Source of the DNA: Candidatus Sulfotelmatobacter sp.
Lineage (GTDB): Bacteria > Acidobacteriota > Terriglobia > Terriglobales > SbA1
DNA length: 11,084 nt
Direction: 5' to 3'
NCBI GenBank assembly: GCA_030151135.1
Contig: JASLEQ010000132.1
Span: forward strand, 1-11,084
The position numbers were made by a program, and so were the translations under genes. The notes beneath the pieces were generated by a model. That model did not search any database, was not told the DNA's origin, and saw only the letters and a program-made list of their open reading frames with translations. Of the stretch, positions 1 to 6,947 are shown in pieces (the stretch's first letter is position 1; every line of letters starts with the position of its first letter).

Positions 1-650
1 GTAACTCCGTGCACCGAGATTCTGTAATTCCCCGGTTCGTGATTCCCTTGCGGAATAATCAGCGGCCATTGATCTCCGGTCGCGGCGGCCGGAATCGCGA
101 GGGAATATTCTAGCGCTCCCGCGGGGTTATACAAGTCCGCCTTGTACTTTACATAGGCTTCATCATGCGGAATTCGCACCAGGAGAAGAAAACCCTTCCC
201 TCGCTCCACCGGGACTGTCGGCCCCGATGGACCGTAAGTTCCCACGGTCACCGGCGCCCAAGGCAGGGTTTGCGGTCCACCGACAGCCCTCCTTAGTCTC
301 GGGTAGGTGACGAGATTCTGATACCCAACCATGGCCAATAAGAGCGTAAGCGCGGGAGCCGCAAACGCGGGACGCAGCCATGCCAGCCAGCCTCCGCGTT
401 CCGTGCGCCTGGGCGCTTGTTCGTGGACGGCGGTTTCTGCATTTTCGGCCAGAACGGCCCGGCTCTGCGCTACAAACTCGGACGCCGCTCTGACGTCCAT
501 GGCGCACTCGGAACAGTCGAAGTAGTGTTCCTCGAACTGGTCCCGTATCTCGCCATCCAGTTCGTGGAGCAGGTATCGTTCCGTCAGTTTTTGTCGAACC
601 ACCTCAGCGTGGTCCATAGCCACTTCCCCCTCTAAGTACATGCTTGGCAT
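1..650 (-). CDS. Zinc-finger anti-sigma factor, single-pass membrane protein (3' end cut by window edge)
   Basis: The frame is open from ATG 650 to the left edge, giving about 216 residues with no stop. An H-x3-C-x2-C motif (H42, C46, C49) is the zinc-binding anti-sigma signature. A hydrophobic segment at about residues 95-115 (APALTLLLAMVGY core) is a probable single membrane span. The remaining 100 residues would be extracytoplasmic and look beta-rich; I recognise no domain there. By family knowledge the N-terminal finger binds and holds the cognate sigma factor at the membrane. It starts 14 bases after the sigma gene's stop, so the two are surely cotranscribed. ATG 650 has a GGAGGAG ribosome site. 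ATG 617 (MDHAEVVRQ) is a real alternative, because such proteins often begin at this point, and it has a G-rich stretch upstream. Anti-sigma identity is well supported; the signal sensed is unknown. Confidence 0.85.
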   Translation of the reverse strand, partial: MPSMYLEGEVAMDHAEVVRQKLTERYLLHELDGEIRDQFEEHYFDCSECAMDVRAASEFVAQSRAVLAENAETAVHEQAPRRTERGGWLAWLRPAFAAPALTLLLAMVGYQNLVTYPRLRRAVGGPQTLPWAPVTVGTYGPSGPTVPVERGKGFLLLVRIPHDEAYVKYKADLYNPAGALEYSLAIPAAATGDQWPLIIPQGNHEPGNYRISVHGV

Positions 651-658
651 TGATCGAA

Positions 659-666
659 CTCCTCCT
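659..666 (-). promoter_or_regulatory. Ribosome binding site of the anti-sigma gene, overlapping the sigma stop codon
   Basis: On the minus strand the sigma gene's TAG runs directly into GAGGAG, giving AGGAGGAG about 8 bases before ATG 650. This favours 650 over 617 as the start and suggests translational coupling of the sigma/anti-sigma pair. Confidence 0.7.
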
Positions 667-1279
667 AGGCCGGAGCATAATCTGGGGAATTTTCTCCGCT
701 TTGCCGCAGATAGGTTGACTTAAATGCCTGTTTTGCACGATGCAGAAGCACCCTTAAGTACTCCCGATCGATCCCAAAATCGCGACACACTTCATCCTTG
801 TCCCGCTCTTCCAGAAAGATCGCTCGCAACAATCGGCGGTCCCGTTCCGAGAGCTTCTCAAGGATCAGCCTGACTTTCTTCTCTGTCTCTTTTGCGCCCA
901 AAACTGAAAGCCAATCGAATTCGGAGACCGGGAAATTTTTTTCCTCTTCATCTTCGAGCGACGTGCTACGCGCGGAAGCTCTGTAGTATTCCAGCAAGAC
1001 GTTATTGCAGATCGAGTTTACGAATGCCCCCAACCGCTCTGGTTGCAGTATCTTGCCAGCGTGCAGTGCCGCAAAAAAGCGGGCGAAGGTCTCCTGTCGC
1101 AAGTCTTCCACTGCCTCCCGCGAGTTCACACGCGAGCCCAGCTTGATCTTGATCAGGGCACCAAAATAGGCCGAGAAATGCTCTTGGGTGCGAAAATCTC
1201 CCGACTTCAGAAGACTGACATAAGACTCGTCAAATGACTGGAACTGCAAGTACTTGCCCCGGCCGTTGGAAATTGGCAC
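665..1279 (-). CDS. ECF-like RNA polymerase sigma factor (sigma-70 family)
   Basis: This is a transcription initiation factor that would direct RNA polymerase to a small set of promoters. Numbering from GTG 1279 (204 residues): a sigma region 2-like helical block lies at about 28-105, including SREAVEDLRQETFARFF and RLGAFVNSICNNVLLEYYR. A region 4 helix-turn-helix lies at about 130-187, with LSERDRRLLRAIFLEERDKD, then DEVCRDFGIDREYLRVLLHRAKQAF. The linker is short and acidic and there is no region 1 or 3, which fits the ECF type. The start is uncertain. The frame stays open back to 1513, but that extension shows no sigma homology and looks non-coding. GTG 1279, GTG 1291 and ATG 1390 are candidates, none with a good ribosome site. 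I chose 1279 because it puts the conserved FDESYVSLLKSGDF block near the N-terminus. The downstream anti-sigma gene supports the assignment. Confidence 0.82.
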   Translation of the reverse strand: MPISNGRGKYLQFQSFDESYVSLLKSGDFRTQEHFSAYFGALIKIKLGSRVNSREAVEDLRQETFARFFAALHAGKILQPERLGAFVNSICNNVLLEYYRASARSTSLEDEEEKNFPVSEFDWLSVLGAKETEKKVRLILEKLSERDRRLLRAIFLEERDKDEVCRDFGIDREYLRVLLHRAKQAFKSTYLRQSGENSPDYAPA

Positions 1280-1455
1280 ACAGTGTAGCACCGGAGCAGG
1301 TGCACTGACGCTGGCTTGTAGCGGGCTTTCACGCTTTACAACAAAGAGGCCGCCGCGGCGGCAACTGGCAGAAGGTAAGGACCGGGCCATGCGCACTGAA
1401 TGTGACTCCGTTCGGTCGACGTCCGCGAGAAGTTCCATATCACAAGAACCAACTA

Positions 1456-1499
1456 GAAAGTGCCGGACGCCTTCCCCCCGGATGCCATCCGGCACTCTC
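1456..1499 (-). repeat. Stem-loop with a nested, mutually exclusive dyad upstream of the sigma gene
   Basis: AGTGCCGGA (1459-1467) is the exact reverse complement of TCCGGCACT (1488-1496), and two further pairs follow beyond one mismatch. The same right arm also takes part in a tighter palindrome, CCGGATG-C-CATCCGG (1478-1492). The two foldings cannot form together. On the minus strand the large stem is followed by a moderately T-rich stretch (TTTCTAGTTGGTTCTT), so it could be a terminator or leader structure. The compact palindrome could instead be a protein-binding site. Confidence 0.5.
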
Positions 1500-1633
1500 A
1501 AGAACCCGACCAACCGGTGGTTACCTGGCTGTCGGCGCTTTGTGGCTTCACCGCCGTATACCGGGCGATTCGTTCCACATCAATATAGTGTTGGGGAATT
1601 GAAAAGCGTTTCAGAGAAAGAATGTTTTTCTTG

Positions 1634-1693
1634 CCGGCCCCGGAGAACCCGCCGACTAGCCAAACTAAACCTGCCGGGGTTCAGGCGGGCCGG
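1634..1693 (-). terminator. GC-rich inverted repeats just after the GH35 gene, possible transcription end
   Basis: CCGGCCC (1634-1640) pairs exactly with GGGCCGG (1687-1693). CCCGCC (1648-1653) can alternatively pair with GGCGGG (1684-1689). On the minus strand a small stem CCTG/CAGG is followed by TTTAGTTT. The position, 18-77 bases past the GH35 stop, suits an operon end, but there is no clean U-tract, so a terminator function is tentative. Confidence 0.35.
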
Positions 1694-1710
1694 TTCAAGG
1701 CTTTTGTGCG

Positions 1711-3360
1711 CTAGAACTTGCTTAGCCGCACGCGGATGACGACGGGATCGTTAGCGTGGAATTCGAGGCCTCGGTCGGTTTCGTCGCCGTTCCACAAGCG
1801 AACCGGTTTCCACACGCCGTTCTGGAACGAGCCTTCTTCCGCCGACAAGATCTGCATGCGCATGCCCGGCGGACGTCCGGGAAGGTGAAAACTCACGGAA
1901 GCATCCACTCCAGTGACCAGGAATTCGTCAGGACCAAGCTGCCCGACTAAGGCGACGCCGTGAGCATCAGCGGTACCCGGCGGACGCCGGCCATCGTATT
2001 GCGGATACCCGTAAGAAATAGTGGCTTGCCATGATCCGAAATCGAGCTGCTGTTGGGCTCGTCCGACCTCTTCCATCGAGGTCTCCAGTTTGCCTTCGAA
2101 GTTCAGCTTCGCGATTTCGCGGTCCATGGGCGCAAGCATGGCGAAATTGCGGGCATGTCCGGCGGCAGCGCTATCGCCGAGGATGTTCCACCCTCTTGGA
2201 TCGACGCCGAAGGGCGCGATGCCGAGTGCGCCTTCTCCCAAGGCAAGAAAATCATAGCGGGCGAATGGGTCCGTTTTGGCAATCTCCGGTACGAGCAGAG
2301 GATTGTCCGGCCGGTGGTAGGCATCGAGAACAGAGCGTACGAAGCCAGCATCGTCACCGTAAATGTCCGGCGCGATAGCTTGGATTGAGGGCGCGAGCGC
2401 ACGCCACAGGCCAACCCACCGCTGCACCGCTCCTCCGCTGGGATACCCAATACCGGGCTGCGGTAAGGCACGCTCTGGCAGTTCCGCTGGCGGGTAGCTT
2501 AGCCAGACATTCATATAAAGAGGTATGTCGAACTCCGCCCTGCCCGCTGCGGCAATCTCGTTGAGGTAGTGAGCTTGGTGATAAAGCTGGAAGAGTTCGT
2601 CGGCGTCGCCGCGGAACACTTCGCTCCATGTGCCCGGTTGCTTGTGTGCGGCGGAGAGCATGTCGGCGGGGACTTGCCCGGCAAATTCCTTGTTAGATTC
2701 CGCGGAAAAATCACGCGGGCTGCCGATGATGCCCGACTCGTTCTCAACTTGCACCATGAGAACGGTGTGCTCGGTCGCGTCCGTGCTTTTAAGGTGCTGC
2801 ATGAGCGAGACAAAAGCTTTCTTATCGGCTTCAAGATTCGAGCGCGAACTCACCGAAAGTACATCGATCGGCTCCCCATCAGCGCGGATCACCCGTGGAA
2901 AGCGCTTCGTGTCTGTTTTGACCCAGTCCGGCACGTAATGCATGTTGCCGTTTTTCCAGGTGCCGAACCACAGAAATACGACATGCAGATTGTGCTCCCG
3001 GGCACCTTTGACGACGGCATCGACATTGTCCCAGTTGAATTTGCCTTCCTGAGGCTCAACCTGCTCCCAATAAGCGGGAGCCTCAACGGTATTGGCGTGC
3101 AGTTCGGCTAAGGACTTCCAGACCGCCGGGAGTTCCGATGGCCACGCGCTCGAGTTGTGAACCTGTCCGCCGAGAATCAGGTAGGGCTGCCCGTCGACGA
3201 GGAAAGCCCATCGGCCATCTTTCGCTATGAATCTTGGTGCTTCGCTGGCATTGGAACTTGAGCAGGCGAGAGCAGAAAAGATGACGACGAACAGCACGGC
3301 TCTACCAATGACCGTATAGGGATGAGCGCGGTGGGGTGACTGCCAGCTGAGCAATTGCAT
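1711..3360 (-). CDS. Exported GH35 beta-galactosidase with DUF5597-type C-terminal domain, probable lipoprotein
   Basis: A 549-residue glycoside hydrolase, expected to cleave terminal beta-galactosyl residues by a retaining mechanism. Residues 1-32 form a basic then hydrophobic export signal (AVLFVVIFSALA) ending at C33, a relaxed lipobox; signal peptidase I cleavage nearby is possible. The catalytic TIM barrel spans about 42-420. QVENES (204-209) is the GH35 acid/base motif, with E208 the expected proton donor. E359 in LLVPEI is the likely nucleophile. The last 110 residues form a beta-rich domain like the DUF5597 domain of bacterial GH35-like enzymes. It starts at ATG 3360, whose A is also the last base of the GH2 stop (TAATG), so the two are coupled. 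Substrate specificity within beta-galactosides cannot be read from sequence; an acidobacterial enzyme of this group could also act on arabino- or xylo-configured oligosaccharides. Confidence 0.87.
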   Translation of the reverse strand: MQLLSWQSPHRAHPYTVIGRAVLFVVIFSALACSSSNASEAPRFIAKDGRWAFLVDGQPYLILGGQVHNSSAWPSELPAVWKSLAELHANTVEAPAYWEQVEPQEGKFNWDNVDAVVKGAREHNLHVVFLWFGTWKNGNMHYVPDWVKTDTKRFPRVIRADGEPIDVLSVSSRSNLEADKKAFVSLMQHLKSTDATEHTVLMVQVENESGIIGSPRDFSAESNKEFAGQVPADMLSAAHKQPGTWSEVFRGDADELFQLYHQAHYLNEIAAAGRAEFDIPLYMNVWLSYPPAELPERALPQPGIGYPSGGAVQRWVGLWRALAPSIQAIAPDIYGDDAGFVRSVLDAYHRPDNPLLVPEIAKTDPFARYDFLALGEGALGIAPFGVDPRGWNILGDSAAAGHARNFAMLAPMDREIAKLNFEGKLETSMEEVGRAQQQLDFGSWQATISYGYPQYDGRRPPGTADAHGVALVGQLGPDEFLVTGVDASVSFHLPGRPPGMRMQILSAEEGSFQNGVWKPVRLWNGDETDRGLEFHANDPVVIRVRLSKF

Positions 3361-5687
3361 TACGCCTCCTCTGGGCCTGCTTCGATTATGCGAATCTCGA
3401 TTCGTTGTGCGCCCAGCCGGGGATGCGTTGCAGTGAGTCGCGCCGTGCCTGGTTCATCTTTTCCTCGGATCCAGATAGCGCCCGTCCCGCCGACTAACGA
3501 GAAGGGATTGTCGCCGATGAGCTCCGCCGGGCCTTCGAGTTCGAATTTGATGGAATCATCAGCGAACGGCCGAATGGCCCCGAATTCGTCGTTAACGCGC
3601 AGCACGATCCGCGTGCTATCAGCGCCATCGCCTATTAGCGTCGAATCGTCAGGACTGACTGTGAATTGCATGTCGACGCCCTTGCCCGACATGCTCTTTT
3701 CGATTACCTTCTTGCCTTGAATATAGCCTTCGATGCGGAGATCTCCCCAGCCGTGGCGAAGAGCACCTCCCATATCGACGACGAATGGCGCGTACTTCAA
3801 ATTCTGAAACTGCTTACGGTCGGGATCGGAATCCGCAACCAGCTTGTCGTTGATATAGAACTTGAGGTGATCGCAGTTGGAGCACACAACAGCCTTTGTG
3901 AAGCCGATGGATTCATCGCCACGTGCCCAATGAAACGCGGGTTCCAGGACAACCTCCTCGGACGGCTCACACTGCGACTTATAAAACCCTGCCGCTGGTT
4001 TCGGCTCACGAAAAATGTCGGTCACGCCGTGGTAGCAAATCCGATCTCCTGATCCGAAATTTCCGTGAGTGTTGTAGTCGAATGCGCACCAGCCGATGCC
4101 GCCCGCGTATTGGGCGTTGGAAGCGAGTTGGTCGTGGATTCTCGCGTGCCGCATCATATGCTCCGTGAGGCGCTCCACATTGTCGATGGTCTTCGTCGGA
4201 AAGGTATGGCCGACAAATTCGGTGTTCAGATAGCGCGGATGATTTGGTGGCTTCAGTGGAAAGCCGAAATCATTCATAGTGAAAACGTCTTCGAGAAAGT
4301 CCGACTGCTGAAAGTAACGGATACCACCGGTCTGCCGTGTCGGATCGAGCCGGTGCGCCACTGCGTTGGTACGGGTGTAGAAGTCATGATCGTCGCGTGA
4401 TTCGTTGATACGGACGCCCCATAGGATGATCGCCGGATGGTTCCAATCGCGGCGTATCATGCGCCGTACGTTGTCGATGGATATCTGCTTCCACGCCTCA
4501 TCGCCAATATGTTGCCAGCCGGGGATCTCTTCAAGTACCAAAAGTCCCATCTCATCACAGGCGTCCAGGAAATGGCGCGACTGAGGGTAGTGCGATGTGC
4601 GGACGATATTACAGTGCAATTTGTTCCGTAGGATATCGGCATCTCGGCGCTGCGATCGGCCGGGCATCGCTTGTCCAACGAAGGGGAATGTCTGATGACG
4701 ATCTAGGCCGCGCAACTTGATCACCTTCCCGTTGAGTTCAAATCCGTGATCGGTAAAACCAGCGTGGCGGAAACCGAAACGACGCGAGTCTTCGTCGAGC
4801 AGTTGTTTTCCCTGCAGCAGACGAACGCGCATTTCATACAGGTTGCGGTTCTCTAGATCCCAAAGTTTGACGCCGGGAAAATCAGCGAGATGCAGGACAT
4901 AGGATGTCGGGCCATTGTCAGCAGCACCACCCTTAGCGGACCCCTCTTGGATGCGTTGAGAAACCTTACTGACCGATCGGCCGCCGTCAAACAGTTCGGC
5001 TTCGATACTGAGATTTTTCGGCATTGATTGCGCATTCTCAAGAAAGCATTGCAAGTCGACGGATGGCTTGGTCAACACATCCTTCGGCTGCACAAAAATA
5101 TTCTCGATAAACGTTGCAGGCACGATACGCAGAGAGACCTCGCGGTAAATGCCGCCGAATGTCAGGTAGTCGATTTCATAGCCGAAAGGCGGAATGTCCG
5201 GGCGCTCGGTTGAGTCCACATCAACAGCCAACAAGTTGTCGCCGTCCCAATCTAGGTGCGACGTTAGCTCAAACGAAAATGGTGTGTATCCCCCTTTGTA
5301 TTCTCCTAGCTTTATGCCGTTGATCCATACAGTAGAGGCCGTCATTACACCTTCGAAATCGATGAAAACGCGCTTCCCTTTCGCCGCTTCGGGCAACTTG
5401 AATCGACGGCGATACAGCGAAACGAACTCGTATTCCTTTTCATCGAATCCGTGCCAGGGCAGGCGCTTGTTTGTATGCGGAACCACGATGCGGTCGAAAC
5501 CGGAGTCATCGAAGGTCTTGTCGTGTCCACCGTCAACTTGCTTCGGACTGAATCTCCAGCCGCGGTTGATGGGCAGAATGATCCTGCCTGCTGCATTTGG
5601 TTCGGCAGACCGTCCCAGCGCCAGCGGTCCTAGATGTGCCGCAGCGACGAGTGTCGCGGAGGAAACGAGGAAATCGCGTCGATCCAT
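3360..5687 (-). CDS. Tat-exported glycoside hydrolase family 2 protein (beta-galactosidase-like)
   Basis: A 775-residue retaining glycosidase counted from ATG 5687. MDRRDFL followed by a hydrophobic stretch to about residue 28 is a twin-arginine signal, so the enzyme is folded before export to the periplasm. Domains in order: a GH2 sugar-binding jelly roll at about 35-190 (FDDSGFDRIVVPHTN, GGIYREVSLRI), an immunoglobulin-like domain at about 192-308, and a TIM barrel at about 310-575 with RGLDRHQTFPF and NIVRTSHYPQSR. The acid/base is E429 in WGVRINES; the nucleophile is E490 in LNTEFVGH. Two beta domains follow, the last (about 670-770) like GH2 C-terminal Ig-type domains. Both catalytic glutamates are present, so it should be active. 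The specificity could also be beta-glucuronidase or beta-mannosidase. GTG 5714 and ATG 5708 are longer in-frame starts; 5687 was preferred because the MDRRxFL opening is typical, although its ribosome site (AGGA, 12 bases away) is poor. Confidence 0.87.
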   Translation of the reverse strand: MDRRDFLVSSATLVAAAHLGPLALGRSAEPNAAGRIILPINRGWRFSPKQVDGGHDKTFDDSGFDRIVVPHTNKRLPWHGFDEKEYEFVSLYRRRFKLPEAAKGKRVFIDFEGVMTASTVWINGIKLGEYKGGYTPFSFELTSHLDWDGDNLLAVDVDSTERPDIPPFGYEIDYLTFGGIYREVSLRIVPATFIENIFVQPKDVLTKPSVDLQCFLENAQSMPKNLSIEAELFDGGRSVSKVSQRIQEGSAKGGAADNGPTSYVLHLADFPGVKLWDLENRNLYEMRVRLLQGKQLLDEDSRRFGFRHAGFTDHGFELNGKVIKLRGLDRHQTFPFVGQAMPGRSQRRDADILRNKLHCNIVRTSHYPQSRHFLDACDEMGLLVLEEIPGWQHIGDEAWKQISIDNVRRMIRRDWNHPAIILWGVRINESRDDHDFYTRTNAVAHRLDPTRQTGGIRYFQQSDFLEDVFTMNDFGFPLKPPNHPRYLNTEFVGHTFPTKTIDNVERLTEHMMRHARIHDQLASNAQYAGGIGWCAFDYNTHGNFGSGDRICYHGVTDIFREPKPAAGFYKSQCEPSEEVVLEPAFHWARGDESIGFTKAVVCSNCDHLKFYINDKLVADSDPDRKQFQNLKYAPFVVDMGGALRHGWGDLRIEGYIQGKKVIEKSMSGKGVDMQFTVSPDDSTLIGDGADSTRIVLRVNDEFGAIRPFADDSIKFELEGPAELIGDNPFSLVGGTGAIWIRGKDEPGTARLTATHPRLGAQRIEIRIIEAGPEEA
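3365..3371 (-). promoter_or_regulatory. Ribosome binding site of the GH35 gene inside the end of the GH2 gene
   Basis: GAGGAGG lies 4 bases before ATG 3360 and within the last codons of the GH2 gene. It fixes the GH35 start and indicates coupled translation. Confidence 0.7.
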
Positions 5688-5702
5688 TTGAGTGCTTAAT
5701 CC

Positions 5703-5743
5703 TTTCATTCGCACAGATACTGCTCGGCCACTCCTGAATGAAA
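5703..5743 (-). repeat. Inverted repeat between the unknown gene and the GH2 gene
   Basis: TTTCATTC (5703-5710) and GAATGAAA (5736-5743) are exact reverse complements separated by 25 bases. One arm begins one base after the stop of the upstream gene, and the other lies 15 bases before the chosen GH2 start, covering the alternative ATG at 5708. It fills most of the 57-base gap. It may be an operator or an mRNA processing or translation-control hairpin; an 8-bp arm can also occur by chance. Confidence 0.45.
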
Positions 5744-5744
5744 C

Positions 5745-6947
5745 CTACACAATCCAGGAAAGTAACTGCTTCATATCGGTCGTCTCGTTAGACTCCGTGC
5801 CCTGCGGAACTGTGGGACCGATTACGATCGCCGAACTGTGTCCCTCGAACCAGGCCAGAAACGCAGATTTTTCCGCTCCCGGCAATCGTTGCTGGTTCAG
5901 CCAGTTGTAGTAGGCACCCATGTCGGCATCCACGAGAGAGCCGACGGGATCTTGTTCAGGGTGCTCGTCTTCGGGTGAAAGCAATTCGTTCATAGGCTTA
6001 AGTCTCTGCCGCGGAGCAAACCGCACTAACAAAGTTGCGGGCTCGGCACGCCGCAAGGCTTCGCGCGCCGCCCACTGAGTAAAGCTGGTGCTGAAAATCT
6101 GCGTACCGGATCCTTCGGTCAACAATTTCACTCGAAAACGATCGAGAACAGGATCGCTGCTTTTCATGCCGAGGTCTTCGGGACGCCATCCGGCCATAAG
6201 CGTACGAAGCGCCTCGGGACCCATGCCGGGTCTTTCGATTGCAGAATGCATATTGCGCAACAGCGCGGCCCGAACTGGATCAAGCGAGCTGTAGGCGACG
6301 GTCGTTATAGCGGGATTATGTTCCGCCGCATCGCCGCCGTCGATATACCAGTGCGCATATCGGGCAGACGTTTGTTTGGCCCTTACAGCGACGATTTCCA
6401 GCAGAGTGCGCAAACCGTTCTCTGGAGTTACACGACTGAAATAGGCGCCGTGCGGCCGTAGCTTGCGAAACAGCGGCCTGTCATATGAGTCGACGCCTTT
6501 TCCGATCACTGCGATGCCGAGCCTTGGCAGTTCGGGAGGCTTGGGCGGCATAGCTGCTTGTAGGCGATTCGCATACTCTGTCGCAGCGACTCGGAATGCG
6601 TCGAGCTGGTGGGTTGTCCAAAGATGCGCGGAGAGTTGTTCGACGAACTGGGCGGGGAAATTCACCCAATCGAAATGCTCGAGCTTCGAGGAAACTGTGA
6701 TCTTTGCAAATTCTTGCAACCACTGTGAGCGCTCGCTCGCGGAAAGCTTTGCCAGGTTGAATATTTCTTTTTCAAGTGTGCGCCGTTCTGCGGGGAATTT
6801 GTAGTCGTAATCGATTGCCTCGCGCAGAAGCCCCCCCAGGAAAGAGAGCGGCAGTTCCCGAAACACGTCCAGATTGGCCCTCACGAGCTCTCTTGCCTGC
6901 GGCGGATAAGAGTTGAACTGCTCGGCTTTGAGGTCGCTGGGCTGCAT
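5745..6947 (-). CDS. Conserved-looking protein of unknown family, predicted cytoplasmic
   Basis: A 400-residue protein that I cannot assign to a family. It has no signal peptide and no membrane span, unlike the two genes before it. Visible structure: a helical N-terminal half (about 1-135) rich in charged and aromatic residues, then a proline-rich hinge (AMPPKPPELP, 132-141). A mixed alpha/beta part follows, with strand-like GIAVIGKG (144-151) and HWYIDGGD (199-206), then GSGTQIFSTSFTQWAAREAL (279-298) and a strand ATLLVRFAPRQ. An acidic linker (SPEDEHPEQD) and a closing AIVIGP strand complete it. Its ATG 6947 shares one base with the TGA of the preceding gene (TGATG); GTG 6950 is a minor alternative. 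Such tight coupling suggests it acts with the TPR and AlkP-like proteins. The HWYIDGGD, GTQIFSTSF and LLVRFAPRQ stretches would be the places to look for conservation. No function is proposed. Confidence 0.85.
   Translation of the reverse strand: MQPSDLKAEQFNSYPPQARELVRANLDVFRELPLSFLGGLLREAIDYDYKFPAERRTLEKEIFNLAKLSASERSQWLQEFAKITVSSKLEHFDWVNFPAQFVEQLSAHLWTTHQLDAFRVAATEYANRLQAAMPPKPPELPRLGIAVIGKGVDSYDRPLFRKLRPHGAYFSRVTPENGLRTLLEIVAVRAKQTSARYAHWYIDGGDAAEHNPAITTVAYSSLDPVRAALLRNMHSAIERPGMGPEALRTLMAGWRPEDLGMKSSDPVLDRFRVKLLTEGSGTQIFSTSFTQWAAREALRRAEPATLLVRFAPRQRLKPMNELLSPEDEHPEQDPVGSLVDADMGAYYNWLNQQRLPGAEKSAFLAWFEGHSSAIVIGPTVPQGTESNETTDMKQLLSWIV

Larger units (their letters stand above)
1280..1710. 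other. Intergenic region between the GH35 gene and the sigma factor; no gene seen
   Basis: The region separates the stop of the GH35 gene from the likely start of the sigma gene. Open frames here (the upstream extension of the sigma frame and plus-strand frames from 1254 and 1402) start at TTG or GTG, have no ribosome site and encode Arg/Pro/Ser-rich sequence typical of chance frames. The region must hold the sigma promoter unless the operon reads through. I see a TATATT box on the minus strand at about 1583-1588 but no well-spaced -35 element. It contains inverted repeats at 1456-1499 and 1634-1693, and a 14-base GC palindrome at 1349-1362. Confidence 0.6.

Noticed and set aside
1349..1362. 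Perfect 14-base palindrome GCCGCCGCGGCGGC in the sigma upstream frame
   Set aside because: It is a simple GCC/CGG repeat that arises easily in GC-rich DNA, with no spacing or context suggesting a site.
1254..1739. Plus-strand 161-residue open frame in the sigma upstream gap
   Set aside because: It begins with TTG, has no ribosome site, is Arg/Pro-rich, and overlaps both the sigma N-terminus and the GH35 C-terminus in antisense.
2569..3111. Plus-strand 180-residue open frame within the GH35 gene
   Set aside because: It is fully antisense to a gene with intact GH35 catalytic motifs and shows no recognisable domain; it is a shadow frame.
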